Shown one piece after another: positions 16,634-24,405 of a DNA stretch of 64,000 nucleotides. The notes below the pieces were generated by a model. The model did no database searches. It saw only the letters and a list, made by a program, of their open reading frames with translations, and was not told the DNA's origin. The translations under genes and the position numbers were made by a program. Every line of letters starts with the position of its first letter. Position 1 is the stretch's first letter. Source of the DNA: an uncultured bacterium (lineage in GTDB: Bacteria; Actinomycetota; Coriobacteriia; Coriobacteriales; Coriobacteriaceae); contig CAJMQJ010000005.1 of the NCBI GenBank assembly GCA_905215525.1, positions 1-64,000 on the forward strand. The letters run 5' to 3'.

Positions 16634-18397
16634 CTAGTGCTTGCCGCCGTGGCTGTTGAGCCAGATATTGCGGCCCAGCATAAGCGCCAGCACCAGCGCG
16701 CTCACGTAGCCCATAAAGCCAATGACCGGGATACCAAACACAACCGGCTCGATGCGTGCGTAGTACACCACCGACGAACCGATAAACAGACCGGCGATCA
16801 CGATAGCCATCGACATGCGGTCGATAATTCCGCCCAGCTGTCGCAGCGCCTTATCGCTGCTCATGATCTGCGTGTTCACCTTAAGCTGGCCGCGCGTGAG
16901 CATACGCGAAGCCAAGCCCAAATACTCGGCCGCCTCGAGCGAGCCTTTTGCCGCGCGATAGCTGCTCGCGGCCAGATCGCGTCCCATATCACGCACGCGC
17001 GCATAGGTGCTCTTCTCGTTTTTGATGTGCGTCTGGATGATCTGGATCATGTTGACGTTGGGCATATACTCGGTCAGCAAACCCTCGAGCGTCACCATGC
17101 CGCGGGCGAACATCGTCACCACGCTCGGCAGCTCAACGTCATTTTTGCGCGCCAGATTGAGCAGCGAGGTCAAAAACTCGCCGATATCTAGGTCCTTAAG
17201 GTCAAGGCCCGCAAAGTCAGCCACGATAAAGTCAAGATCGGACAAAAAGGCCGAATGATCGAGCTCAGCCGAGTCGCCACGCGTCACGGCGAAGCGCATG
17301 AGCGAATCCTTGAGCTTGGGCACGTCACCCTCGGCCACGGCGAAAATCATGTCCTTTACGATACCGCGATCGTGGCTCGACATGCGTCCGACCATGCCCA
17401 AGTCGATAAAGTAGACAATGCCGTCCTTGAGGATGATGTTTCCCGCATGCGGGTCGGCATGGAAAAAGCCGTCGTCGAGCACCTGCGTCGAGTAGTCCTC
17501 GACAATCGCGGCACCGATCTTTTCCAAGTCATAGCCCTCGGCCACCAAGCGTTCAGGATCGGCGATCGAAATGCCGTCGACGTAATCCATGACCACCACG
17601 TGCTCGGTGCACAGGTCCAGATAGGATTTAGGGCACGTCACGCCATGAACGCTCTTATGGAACTCGTAGAAGTCGTTGAGGTTTTTGGCCTCGGCCAAAA
17701 AGTTGGTCTCCTCGCGAAACGAGGTCCACAACTCCTCGACTACGCCGTGCAGGTCAACGAATTGATCGGTGTTGACGAACTTGGAAACGATACGCACCAC
17801 CGAGCGGATGATATCGATGTCCTGCGCCATAACCTGCTGCGCACCGGGGCGCTGCACCTTGACGGCCACGTCCTCGCCCGTCACCAGACGAGCGCGGTGC
17901 ACCTGCGCGAGCGATGCGCTACCAAGCGGATTGGGGTCGATCGCATCGAACATCTCCCCCAGGCGCAGGCCGTATTCTTCTTCCAGACAACTGAGTACGA
18001 CCTCGTACGGTACAGGCTCCACGTCGGAGCGCAGACGACGCAGCTCGTCGCAAAAGCGTTGCGGCAGAATCTCGGACCGGTTGGCCAGAATCTGCCCCAT
18101 CTTGACGAACATGGGGCCGAGTTCCTCAAGCAGGCGGCGCAAACGAACCGGCGTGAGGTTATCCCACGCGCGGTACTTTTTGACCAGGCGAACAATCTGT
18201 CCGATGCGCTCGCGGCGACCCGCCGGCGTGAGCTGGTATTCCTCGTCCGGCGCCATCGCGTCGGGCTCCTCGGGGACCATATCGACAGCGCGCGGCTTCT
18301 TGCGAGCGCCCGAGACGACGGCATCGACCTCATCGACAACCGCCGCCTCGTCACCCAAGGGATCTAGATTGTTGTAATCGGTGGTGGAATCTGCCAT
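16634..18397 (-). CDS. ABC1/UbiB/AarF family protein kinase-like protein
   Basis: A 587-residue member of the atypical kinase family. The KxGQ-type motif appears as FVKMGQILANR (about residue 98). Other motifs are the alanine-rich loop LGSASLAQVHRARL in place of the glycine loop, DVAVKVQRPG, VVVMDYVDG, FFHADPHAGNI with the metal ligands and FIDLGMVG as the DFG equivalent. Two C-terminal hydrophobic segments (about 530-585) suggest membrane attachment. UbiB proteins assist isoprenoid-lipid handling; in this anaerobe the lipid partner is unknown. The first 60 residues are acidic and disordered. The gene starts 8 nt after the small gene at 18406, so the two form an operon. Confidence 0.88.
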   Translation of the reverse strand: MADSTTDYNNLDPLGDEAAVVDEVDAVVSGARKKPRAVDMVPEEPDAMAPDEEYQLTPAGRRERIGQIVRLVKKYRAWDNLTPVRLRRLLEELGPMFVKMGQILANRSEILPQRFCDELRRLRSDVEPVPYEVVLSCLEEEYGLRLGEMFDAIDPNPLGSASLAQVHRARLVTGEDVAVKVQRPGAQQVMAQDIDIIRSVVRIVSKFVNTDQFVDLHGVVEELWTSFREETNFLAEAKNLNDFYEFHKSVHGVTCPKSYLDLCTEHVVVMDYVDGISIADPERLVAEGYDLEKIGAAIVEDYSTQVLDDGFFHADPHAGNIILKDGIVYFIDLGMVGRMSSHDRGIVKDMIFAVAEGDVPKLKDSLMRFAVTRGDSAELDHSAFLSDLDFIVADFAGLDLKDLDIGEFLTSLLNLARKNDVELPSVVTMFARGMVTLEGLLTEYMPNVNMIQIIQTHIKNEKSTYARVRDMGRDLAASSYRAAKGSLEAAEYLGLASRMLTRGQLKVNTQIMSSDKALRQLGGIIDRMSMAIVIAGLFIGSSVVYYARIEPVVFGIPVIGFMGYVSALVLALMLGRNIWLNSHGGKH

Positions 18398-18405
18398 CTG
18401 CGCTG

Positions 18406-18822
18406 CTACTCGGCCTCTTCGGTACCCTTCGCATCGTCGGGCTCAACGGACTCGACGGGCACCGAGGTCACGTTGTCCTCGACCGAATCGACGATGTCGC
18501 GCACATGGGCCAGGAAGGCCGTGCGCTCGGGGGCGGTCATAACGCGGACGCGGGCAAGGATGAGCTCGTCGAGCACGCGCTGGGCCGCGGTCTCGCCCTG
18601 CATGCCCAAGCGCTCGGCCAGATCGGAGATGGTACCGCCGGCCTGCTCGAACATGTCGGACACGCTGCGGGCGATATCGGGGGTGGCGGTGTCCTTGCGC
18701 ACCTGCTCGCCCTTGGTATTAAGGTCGTCGAGGACCTTCTTGCCGCCTTCGACAGCAACGGCGGCAGCGCCAAAGCCCACGTTGATGGCGCCGTTAACAA
18801 GCTGATCGAGTTTCATAACCAT
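18406..18822 (-). CDS. Small helical phasin-like protein, partner of UbiB-like gene
   Basis: A 138-residue predicted all-helical protein: a hydrophobic Gly/Ala stretch (GAINVGFGAAAVAVEGGKKV, residues 9-28), long amphipathic helices, and an acidic C-terminal tail. No enzyme motif is visible. Phasin-like or coiled-coil helper proteins often accompany UbiB genes; I infer a similar role, without firm family assignment. GGAG lies 6 nt before the ATG at 18822; the open frame begins four codons earlier at a TTG. It precedes the kinase-like gene by 8 nt. Confidence 0.65.
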   Translation of the reverse strand: MVMKLDQLVNGAINVGFGAAAVAVEGGKKVLDDLNTKGEQVRKDTATPDIARSVSDMFEQAGGTISDLAERLGMQGETAAQRVLDELILARVRVMTAPERTAFLAHVRDIVDSVEDNVTSVPVESVEPDDAKGTEEAE

Positions 18823-18921
18823 GGTTGTCTCCAATCACAAACAACTGCATTGGCGTTCTTGTACCCAAGATTGAGTGAAAGCGACAAAGCGTTTTAGCGC
18901 TATTCGATCGACGGGAAATCC

Positions 18922-20445
18922 CTATCTCACGTTGTCGTTCATCGCGAAAGAGTTCTTCATGGCGCAGCTCGTGGTGTAGAGCACCTTGCCCAGTAGAGCA
19001 TCGGTCTCTACACGAACACGCTCGGCAAAGGCCTCGTTGGCGCGTGCAAGCTCGGCAGGCACCTCGGCCTCGGGCAGCGCGGCTACGACAGCGTCGACGT
19101 CATGGATCTGCTTGTGGCCCATGCCACCGACCTTCTCCTGGTAGTCCTCCACAGCGCGGCCGCACTCATGGAAGCGGACGTCGGCCAGCGCTCCGATCAG
19201 GCGGTTGGCCCAGTAGAAGTTTTCGGACGTCACGCGAGCCTGCGTATCGGCATAGTACTCGGGCATGGTCTCGACGTTGGCGTACAGCGGAACCAGCGCG
19301 TTAAACGAGTTGGAACCAAAGGCCATCCACTGCACGGCGCGGTAGGCCGGCTGCGCATAGGGGCGCAGCTGCAGCACGGCGAGCTGGCTGTTACGGTTGA
19401 TGCCGATGGGGCGATAGGCACCGCGCGTGGCGGGCGTGCCCTTGCTGCCGTAGCAGTCGTACTCCGTGCCCTGGTAGTGGCTCGAAAGCACGTACTTGAT
19501 GTCCTCGATGGTCACCTTGCGCTCGGGCACGCGGCTCCAGGGGATATCGTCGCTCTCGGGCGTGTAGTCGGCCTCGGAACCGTCCCACACATCGCTGGGG
19601 TTGAGGCAGCGCTGCATGTACCAGGCGCGCGGCGTGTTGTAGACATGGTCGCTGTCGCTGTGCGAGCCAAAGGCCTCGCGCGGGTTAAAGATCGCAGCCG
19701 GGCCGTCGCCATCAACGCCCAGCGTCAGGTCCAGATGCCACTCGGCCATCCAGGCACGCAGGTCGGCGGAGCACATGTGGTCGGCCTGGGCGCCCTCGGC
19801 GTCATCCAGGTCAAAGCTGTCGATACCCAGCTGGTTGGGCATGGTCACATAGGCGTCATCGGGCACGCGCTTGGCGATCCAGTGGTGGCCGCCGATGGTC
19901 TCGAGCCACCAGATCTCGTCCACGTCGCTAAAGGCGATGCCGTTGTTCTCGTAGGTGCCATAACGCTCGAGCAGGTCACCCAGAATGCGTACGCCGTCGC
20001 GGGCGGATTTGGCATATGGCAGCACCAGGGTCACCATGTCCTCCTCGCCCAGACCGCCGGGCTGCGCCGGAACATAGCCGTCCTCGTCCTCGTTGCCCTT
20101 GGCGGGCACGTAGTCGACGAGCGGGTCGGCGCCGCGAACGCGCTCGTTGGTGGTGAGCGTCTCGGTTGCGGACATGCCCACATTGAGCTCGTTGAAACCG
20201 GCCTCGGCCCAGATGCCGTGGCCCGGGACAACATCGGGGACGCTCGTGTAGCGCATGGGGTTATCGGGCAGTTCAACGGTCAGGTGACTCAGGACGCTCG
20301 TATAGACGCGCGGCTGCTCGTCGGGATGCACCACACGCATACGCTTGGGCTCAAACACCCCGTTGGACGAATCCTCGTTGCGGGCGACCAACGTCGACCC
20401 GTCGTAGCTCGCGTTCTTACCAACCAAAATCGTTGTGCACGGCAT
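18922..20445 (-). CDS. C69 family dipeptidase (PepD-like Ntn hydrolase)
   Basis: A 507-residue peptidase of family C69, which cleaves dipeptides. The N-terminus reads MPCTTILVGKNAS, so the catalytic cysteine is residue 3 and only Met-Pro must be removed. Family segments LVARNEDSS, EAGFNELNVGMSATET, DEIWWLETIGGHHW, HLDLTLG and SHSDSDHVYNTPRAW follow. There is no signal peptide, so action is cytosolic. Of the two ATGs, that at 20445 is 6 nt from AAGGAGG while that at 20451 directly abuts it; 20445 is chosen. A large AT-rich foldback element lies upstream, between this gene and folD. Confidence 0.9.
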   Translation of the reverse strand: MPCTTILVGKNASYDGSTLVARNEDSSNGVFEPKRMRVVHPDEQPRVYTSVLSHLTVELPDNPMRYTSVPDVVPGHGIWAEAGFNELNVGMSATETLTTNERVRGADPLVDYVPAKGNEDEDGYVPAQPGGLGEEDMVTLVLPYAKSARDGVRILGDLLERYGTYENNGIAFSDVDEIWWLETIGGHHWIAKRVPDDAYVTMPNQLGIDSFDLDDAEGAQADHMCSADLRAWMAEWHLDLTLGVDGDGPAAIFNPREAFGSHSDSDHVYNTPRAWYMQRCLNPSDVWDGSEADYTPESDDIPWSRVPERKVTIEDIKYVLSSHYQGTEYDCYGSKGTPATRGAYRPIGINRNSQLAVLQLRPYAQPAYRAVQWMAFGSNSFNALVPLYANVETMPEYYADTQARVTSENFYWANRLIGALADVRFHECGRAVEDYQEKVGGMGHKQIHDVDAVVAALPEAEVPAELARANEAFAERVRVETDALLGKVLYTTSCAMKNSFAMNDNVR

Positions 20446-20526
20446 GCGCATCCTCCTTGAGCGAAGAAATCAAACGATAACAGTGTATCGCTTCGGCGCA
20501 GAAAGGGCGAAACCACGGCGCTGGCA

Positions 20527-20767
20527 ACCCCTGTGGTCAAAAAATGCCAAATATGAGTACTGTCACCAATTTAGTAACAGCAATTTTGCTACGTATGGGT
20601 GTCGAAAGTCTACATTTGTTCAAAAATTAGATGATGTAATTCCTCATAGGTCCAATAAAATAGGCTCTCTATCGATAATAAATATCGTTAGAAAGCCTAT
20701 TTGACCTAAAATATATGTGACTATCTTGGCAACAGTACTCATATTTGGCATTTTCTGTCCACGGGGT
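20527..20767. repeat. 241-bp AT-rich foldback (MITE-like) element
   Basis: The outer arms contain a perfect 23-bp inverted repeat (20541-20563 and 20732-20754, beginning AAAATGCCAAATATGAGTAC). It continues outward with a few mismatches to about 20527 and 20767, and inward with weaker pairing. The centre holds its own 20-bp hairpin (20658-20677 / 20683-20702, two mismatches). The element is much more AT-rich than its surroundings and codes for nothing convincing. It lies between the folD 3' end and the dipeptidase 5' end. It resembles a MITE or a long structured regulatory RNA; no flanking target duplication was evident. Confidence 0.8.
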
Positions 20768-20799
20768 ATAGAGCTAACCCCTCAAACAGCCCAAAACGC

Positions 20800-21654
20800 C
20801 TATTTCGATGCGCGCTCGGCCGCTTCGATCACGTGTTTAGCGAGGATCGCCGTCGTCACAGCGCCCACGCCGCCCGGCACGGGCGTGATGGCGTTAACGA
20901 CCGGCTCCGCAGCATCAGAATCGACGTCACCCACCAGCTTGCCAGCGGCCTCGTCCCAATTAATGCCAACATCGATGATCGTCTGGCCCTCGCGAACCGC
21001 ATCCACGCCAATCGTACGCGCGCGTCCAACGGCGGCAACCACAATGTCGGCAGCACGGCACTCGGCAGCAAGGTCGCGCGTATGCGTATGGCACGTCGTC
21101 ACGGTCGCATTGCGCGCCGTAAGCATGGCGGCAACAGGACGCCCGATCACCAGCGAGCGCCCGACCACAGCAACCTTAGCTCCATCCAGCTCAACGCCGT
21201 AATGATCCAGCAAAGCAAGCACGGCTTCGGCTGTGCAGGGGGCAAAACCCTCGCCGCGCCCCGAAAGCGTGGTGAGCAGCGAAACCGGCGTCATGGAGTC
21301 AACGTCCTTGGCAGGATCGAGTGCCGCGGCAACCGCATCCTCGTCAAGGCCGGCGGGCAGCGGGCGGAACATCAGGCAGCCATGAACAGACGAATCGGTA
21401 TTGATGTCCTCGATGGCCGCCAACAGCTCGTCCTGCGAAACATCGGCGGGAAGCAAAACGCGGCGAGCCTCAATGCCAACCTTTTCGCAGCGCTTGAGCG
21501 CACCGCGCTCGTAGGATAGGTCGTCCTCGCGTTCACCCACGCGCACGATAGCCAGCGTCGGCACAACGCCGCGCTCGCGCAAAGCCACGCAGCGAGCAGC
21601 AAGTTCCTCAGTCAAAGCGCGAGCAACGGGGGCACCCTTCAGCAGTTCAGCCAT
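20800..21654 (-). CDS. folD: FolD-family methylenetetrahydrofolate dehydrogenase with substituted cyclohydrolase residues
   Basis: FolD normally performs NADP-dependent oxidation of methylene-THF and hydrolysis of methenyl-THF. The 284-residue protein keeps the family frame: Tyr48, the PLP loop at 98-100, KDVDSMTP with Asp119, PCTAEAV and the nucleotide-binding VVGRSLVIGRPVAAML. Aligning from CEKVGI back to Tyr48, the catalytic lysine of the YxxxK motif is Ala52. The glutamine of the VQLPLP motif is Phe96. In characterised FolD/MTHFD1, loss of this lysine removes cyclohydrolase but can spare dehydrogenase activity. It starts 2 nt after fchA, whose product is a cyclodeaminase/cyclohydrolase. 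The ATG at 21654 has a GAGGGG ribosome-binding site. Confidence 0.88.
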   Translation of the reverse strand: MAELLKGAPVARALTEELAARCVALRERGVVPTLAIVRVGEREDDLSYERGALKRCEKVGIEARRVLLPADVSQDELLAAIEDINTDSSVHGCLMFRPLPAGLDEDAVAAALDPAKDVDSMTPVSLLTTLSGRGEGFAPCTAEAVLALLDHYGVELDGAKVAVVGRSLVIGRPVAAMLTARNATVTTCHTHTRDLAAECRAADIVVAAVGRARTIGVDAVREGQTIIDVGINWDEAAGKLVGDVDSDAAEPVVNAITPVPGGVGAVTTAILAKHVIEAAERASK

Positions 21655-21656
21655 GG

Positions 21657-22289
21657 CTATCCCCTCTTCCTTGCGGCGTCGGCGGCGCGGCGCGCCAGCG
21701 CATCGGCGCGCGGCAACCACATGTCGAGCAACTCATCACACGCCGTCTCGAGCTCCTCAGCACGAGCGCGATCCTTCATAGACGTGGTGTTCGCAAAGAG
21801 CGTCAAGCTCGCGCCCTGCATAGCGGAACGGCAGAACACGGCGCCGCACGCCACATCGGACAGCAGCTGACGCGAACCCTTGTCGGCCATGTCCTCGAGC
21901 AGCGCCAGCGCGCGCCCGCAGGCATCCATAATGCGATACGGCGGCATAGCGGCCACATGCAGCGCATCCTGAATCGCGGTCGCTCGAGCCGGATCGTCAC
22001 GCGGAATACCGTATGCCGCGGACACCTGCCCATAGGCACGAACGTCCTCGGCAACCAACTCGACAAGCTCCTGGGCCAGCTCATCAGCATGGGCAAACGC
22101 ACGCGTCAGGTCATCCGCACGATCAGCAAGCGCGGGATTGGTCGCACCGTAGCGGGCAACCATTCCGCACAGCGAGGCGCCCAGCGCGCCCACAAAGGCG
22201 CTCGCGCTGCCACCGCCGGGAACCGGCTCGCGTGCGGCAAGTGCCTCGGCAAACTCTCGACAGGTTTTATCCATCATCTCTTGGCTCAT
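21657..22289 (-). CDS. fchA: FchA-type cyclodeaminase / methenyl-THF cyclohydrolase
   Basis: Member of the formimino-THF cyclodeaminase family; in acetogens FchA is the methenyl-THF cyclohydrolase. The 210-residue protein shows the signature PVPGGGSASAFVGALGASL at about residues 23-41, a helical body, and AYGIPRDDPAR and DVACGAVFCRSA segments. The ATG at 22289 follows AAGGTG by 7 nt. It is translationally close to folD (2-nt gap). Because the adjacent FolD lacks the cyclohydrolase lysine, FchA probably supplies methenyl-THF hydrolysis here; histidine-derived formimino-THF is an alternative substrate. Confidence 0.85.
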   Translation of the reverse strand: MSQEMMDKTCREFAEALAAREPVPGGGSASAFVGALGASLCGMVARYGATNPALADRADDLTRAFAHADELAQELVELVAEDVRAYGQVSAAYGIPRDDPARATAIQDALHVAAMPPYRIMDACGRALALLEDMADKGSRQLLSDVACGAVFCRSAMQGASLTLFANTTSMKDRARAEELETACDELLDMWLPRADALARRAADAARKRG

Positions 22290-22450
22290 ACGCACGCACC
22301 TTCAAGTCATATACATCGGTCAGGCGGCAACCGCCGACCAACCGCATCGAACACGTAATGGTGCTAAGTCTAGCCCATAAGCACATGGGCGTCAGCACAC
22401 CTGGCCATCGCGGATTTCTATGACGAACGATAGGCCATGCCAACGCAAAC

Positions 22451-22468
22451 ATGGGACACATGGCCCAC
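22451..22468. promoter_or_regulatory. 18-bp motif upstream of lipoprotein 1
   Basis: ATGGGACACATGGCCCAC occurs here and identically at 23415-23432, upstream of the paralogous lipoprotein. Its centre is an imperfect dyad (TGGG...CCCA). Here it is about 200 nt before the start codon, with a TACATATA -10-like stretch roughly 50 nt further on. The rest of 22290-22666 holds no gene I can support. Confidence 0.45.
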
Positions 22469-22666
22469 GTTTCGAGACTCCCGGGCAGCGGCAACTAGGG
22501 CATACATATAGGTAAGGAGCCCCATGTTGGGGCAACGCTCATCACGGCACCGGACGACGAATGGAGGAATCACCGCACAGCAAACAAAGTCATCATGTGC
22601 ACGCGCAACCGCCGCCCCAGCGATCCGCGGCACACGATGTCCCTGGCAGACAAGGAGGACGCCACC

Positions 22667-23266
22667 ATGAAGAAAAAGACCCTATCGATCCTTTCCCTTT
22701 GCATCGCCCTCTTTGCCGCGTTTGCCCTTGTCGGCTGCGGCGGGAGCGCATCGGGCGGCAGCAGCGCCTCCAAGAGCGAGAGCAAGGAAAAGACCCCCGT
22801 CGCCAAGAAGACCGACTTTATCTGGTTTAAGGTCGAGATGCCCGAGGGCGTCGGCGTAAGCGACTCCGCCGGCAAGAATGCCGACAGGGTCCAGCTCACC
22901 TTCCCCGAAGACGAGAACGCCTCGGCCGATCGTTTTATCCCCGTTTGGAAAAAAGCGCTGACTGCCGAGGAATCCCACGCCGACCAGGCGGAAAAGAAGG
23001 GGGATACGTTCCAGTGGAAGGATGGCGGGTCCGTCGAGTATAACGGCAGGACGTGGCTCGTCGGAACGTACGAGGACAACAGTGGCATCACAACCCTCCT
23101 CTTTACCGACGTTGAGCCGGGAAGCGTCTACGTCCTCATCTCGAACTTCGACCAGCACAAGAAAGAAGCCGAGGCGCTCCTCAACTCCATCGAGTTCCCC
23201 GATGACATGGCAGAGGCAGTTTCCGAGGCACGCGAAGTCGAGATTTCGAGCATCGAGATCAAGTAA
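22667..23266 (+). CDS. Lipoprotein, paralogue 1
   Basis: A 199-residue secreted lipoprotein: MKKKTLSILSLCIALFAAF signal, lipobox LVGC with Cys24, then a Gly/Ser/Lys linker and a globular domain of about 145 residues. The domain contains TDFIWFKVEMPEGV, YNGRTWLVGTYEDNSG and a helical end (HKKEAEALLNSIEF). It begins 11 nt after AGGAGG. It is clearly paralogous to the protein at 23506. No named domain was recognised; the beta-rich fold with a fixed IWFKVE...PEGV start suggests an extracellular sensor or binding domain. Confidence 0.75.
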   Translation: MKKKTLSILSLCIALFAAFALVGCGGSASGGSSASKSESKEKTPVAKKTDFIWFKVEMPEGVGVSDSAGKNADRVQLTFPEDENASADRFIPVWKKALTAEESHADQAEKKGDTFQWKDGGSVEYNGRTWLVGTYEDNSGITTLLFTDVEPGSVYVLISNFDQHKKEAEALLNSIEFPDDMAEAVSEAREVEISSIEIK

Positions 23267-23333
23267 CGGGACACCCGCACGCGCCTACGCGCACCAGCGC
23301 GCATGCGCCCATTAAAACAACGGGCGCCCAACC

Positions 23334-23368
23334 GGGGGGGGCCGACAGCATCGGCCCTCCCCTCTTTT
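23334..23368 (+). terminator. Intrinsic terminator
   Basis: Twelve-base arms G8CCGA / TCGGCCCTCCCC with one G-U, 5-nt loop, then TCTTTT. It follows lipoprotein 1 by 67 nt. Confidence 0.8.
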
Positions 23369-23414
23369 GGACCCGCGCATATTGCCACTTGTCGGCGCAA
23401 TTCCAGCCCTCAGA

Positions 23415-23432
23415 ATGGGACACATGGCCCAC
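23415..23432. promoter_or_regulatory. 18-bp motif upstream of lipoprotein 2
   Basis: Second identical copy of ATGGGACACATGGCCCAC, 73 nt before the start codon of lipoprotein 2, with TACAGTAAAG about 20 nt after it as a possible -10 region. Confidence 0.45.
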
Positions 23433-23505
23433 CCTAGCGAGCCGTCCACGCGTACAGTAAAGGCAGGTAATCCATGGGCGGTTACAGATCGAGGAGGACA
23501 CGACC

Positions 23506-24099
23506 ATGAAAAAGAAGGCCTTTGCGATTCTCACCCTCTGCATCAGTCTCTTTGCCGCGGTTGCCCTGGTGGGTTGCGGCGGAAGCGGCGGCGCTACCGG
23601 CAGTGGCGGTGGCGGCGGCGCAGAAAAGCCAGCCGTGGATATGAGGACCGACTTCATCTGGTTTAAGGTCGAGGTGCCCGAGGGCGTCGAAATCACGGAC
23701 GTCGCAGGCGACACGGCCGATAGGGCCCAGTTTAAGTTCACCGAGAGCGAGCACGCCAGCGACCGCTTCATCCCCGTCTTCGACTCTGACAAGAACGCTG
23801 ACGAGCTGTTCGACTACGAGGCCAAATGGAAGGCCAACTTTGAGTGGACCGAGAATGATCCCGTCAAGTACAACGGCAAGACCTGGCGCAACGCTTCCTA
23901 TACACACTCGGGCGGCGTGACGACTGAGTACTTCACCGAAGCAGGCGGCGGCAGCGTATACGTGAGCATCGACAACGTCGAGGAGCACAAGGACGCCGTC
24001 GAGACCATGATGAAGTCTCTGGAATTTGCCGACGACATCGCCGAAGCCAAGACCGAGGCCATGGACGTCAAGCTCGACGATATCGAGATCAAGCGCTAA
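23506..24099 (+). CDS. Lipoprotein, paralogue 2
   Basis: A 197-residue lipoprotein with signal MKKKAFAILTLCISLFAAV, lipobox LVGC (Cys24), a Gly-rich linker and the same extracellular domain as its neighbour (TDFIWFKVEVPEGV, YNGKTWRNASYTHSGG, DIEIKR end). It is preceded by GAGGAGGACACGACC. Conserved positions cluster in the first strand and the YNG(R/K)TW segment, while the loops differ, consistent with an old tandem duplication that also copied an upstream motif. Function is unknown; location is the outer face of the membrane. Confidence 0.75.
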   Translation: MKKKAFAILTLCISLFAAVALVGCGGSGGATGSGGGGGAEKPAVDMRTDFIWFKVEVPEGVEITDVAGDTADRAQFKFTESEHASDRFIPVFDSDKNADELFDYEAKWKANFEWTENDPVKYNGKTWRNASYTHSGGVTTEYFTEAGGGSVYVSIDNVEEHKDAVETMMKSLEFADDIAEAKTEAMDVKLDDIEIKR

Positions 24100-24170
24100 G
24101 CAACTGGCGAGCGCAGCGGGAAACACGGGCGCAGTGCAAACAAGCGACGGTGCCCCAGCGTTTCGTACTA

Positions 24171-24203
24171 AGGGAGGGCCGGTAAACCGACCCTCCCTTT
24201 CTT
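24171..24203 (+). terminator. Intrinsic terminator
   Basis: AGGGAGGGCCGGT / ACCGACCCTCCCT with one internal mismatch and a 2-nt loop, then TTCTT. It follows lipoprotein 2. Confidence 0.8.
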
Positions 24204-24405
24204 ATGCCGGCACCTGACGAACGCGAGGATGCCGGACGCCGGAACCACCCCAAATGTGGCAACGGTACGAAAACGGCAAGCACCCAAACACGTCCGCCCG
24301 CCGATTTATAGCGCCGCGCACACAATTTAAGCCGACACCTTTAAACATCCGGGCAGTATAGTGACCAAAATGAGCGCATTACCGCACCCTGCGAATGGAG
24401 GAGTT

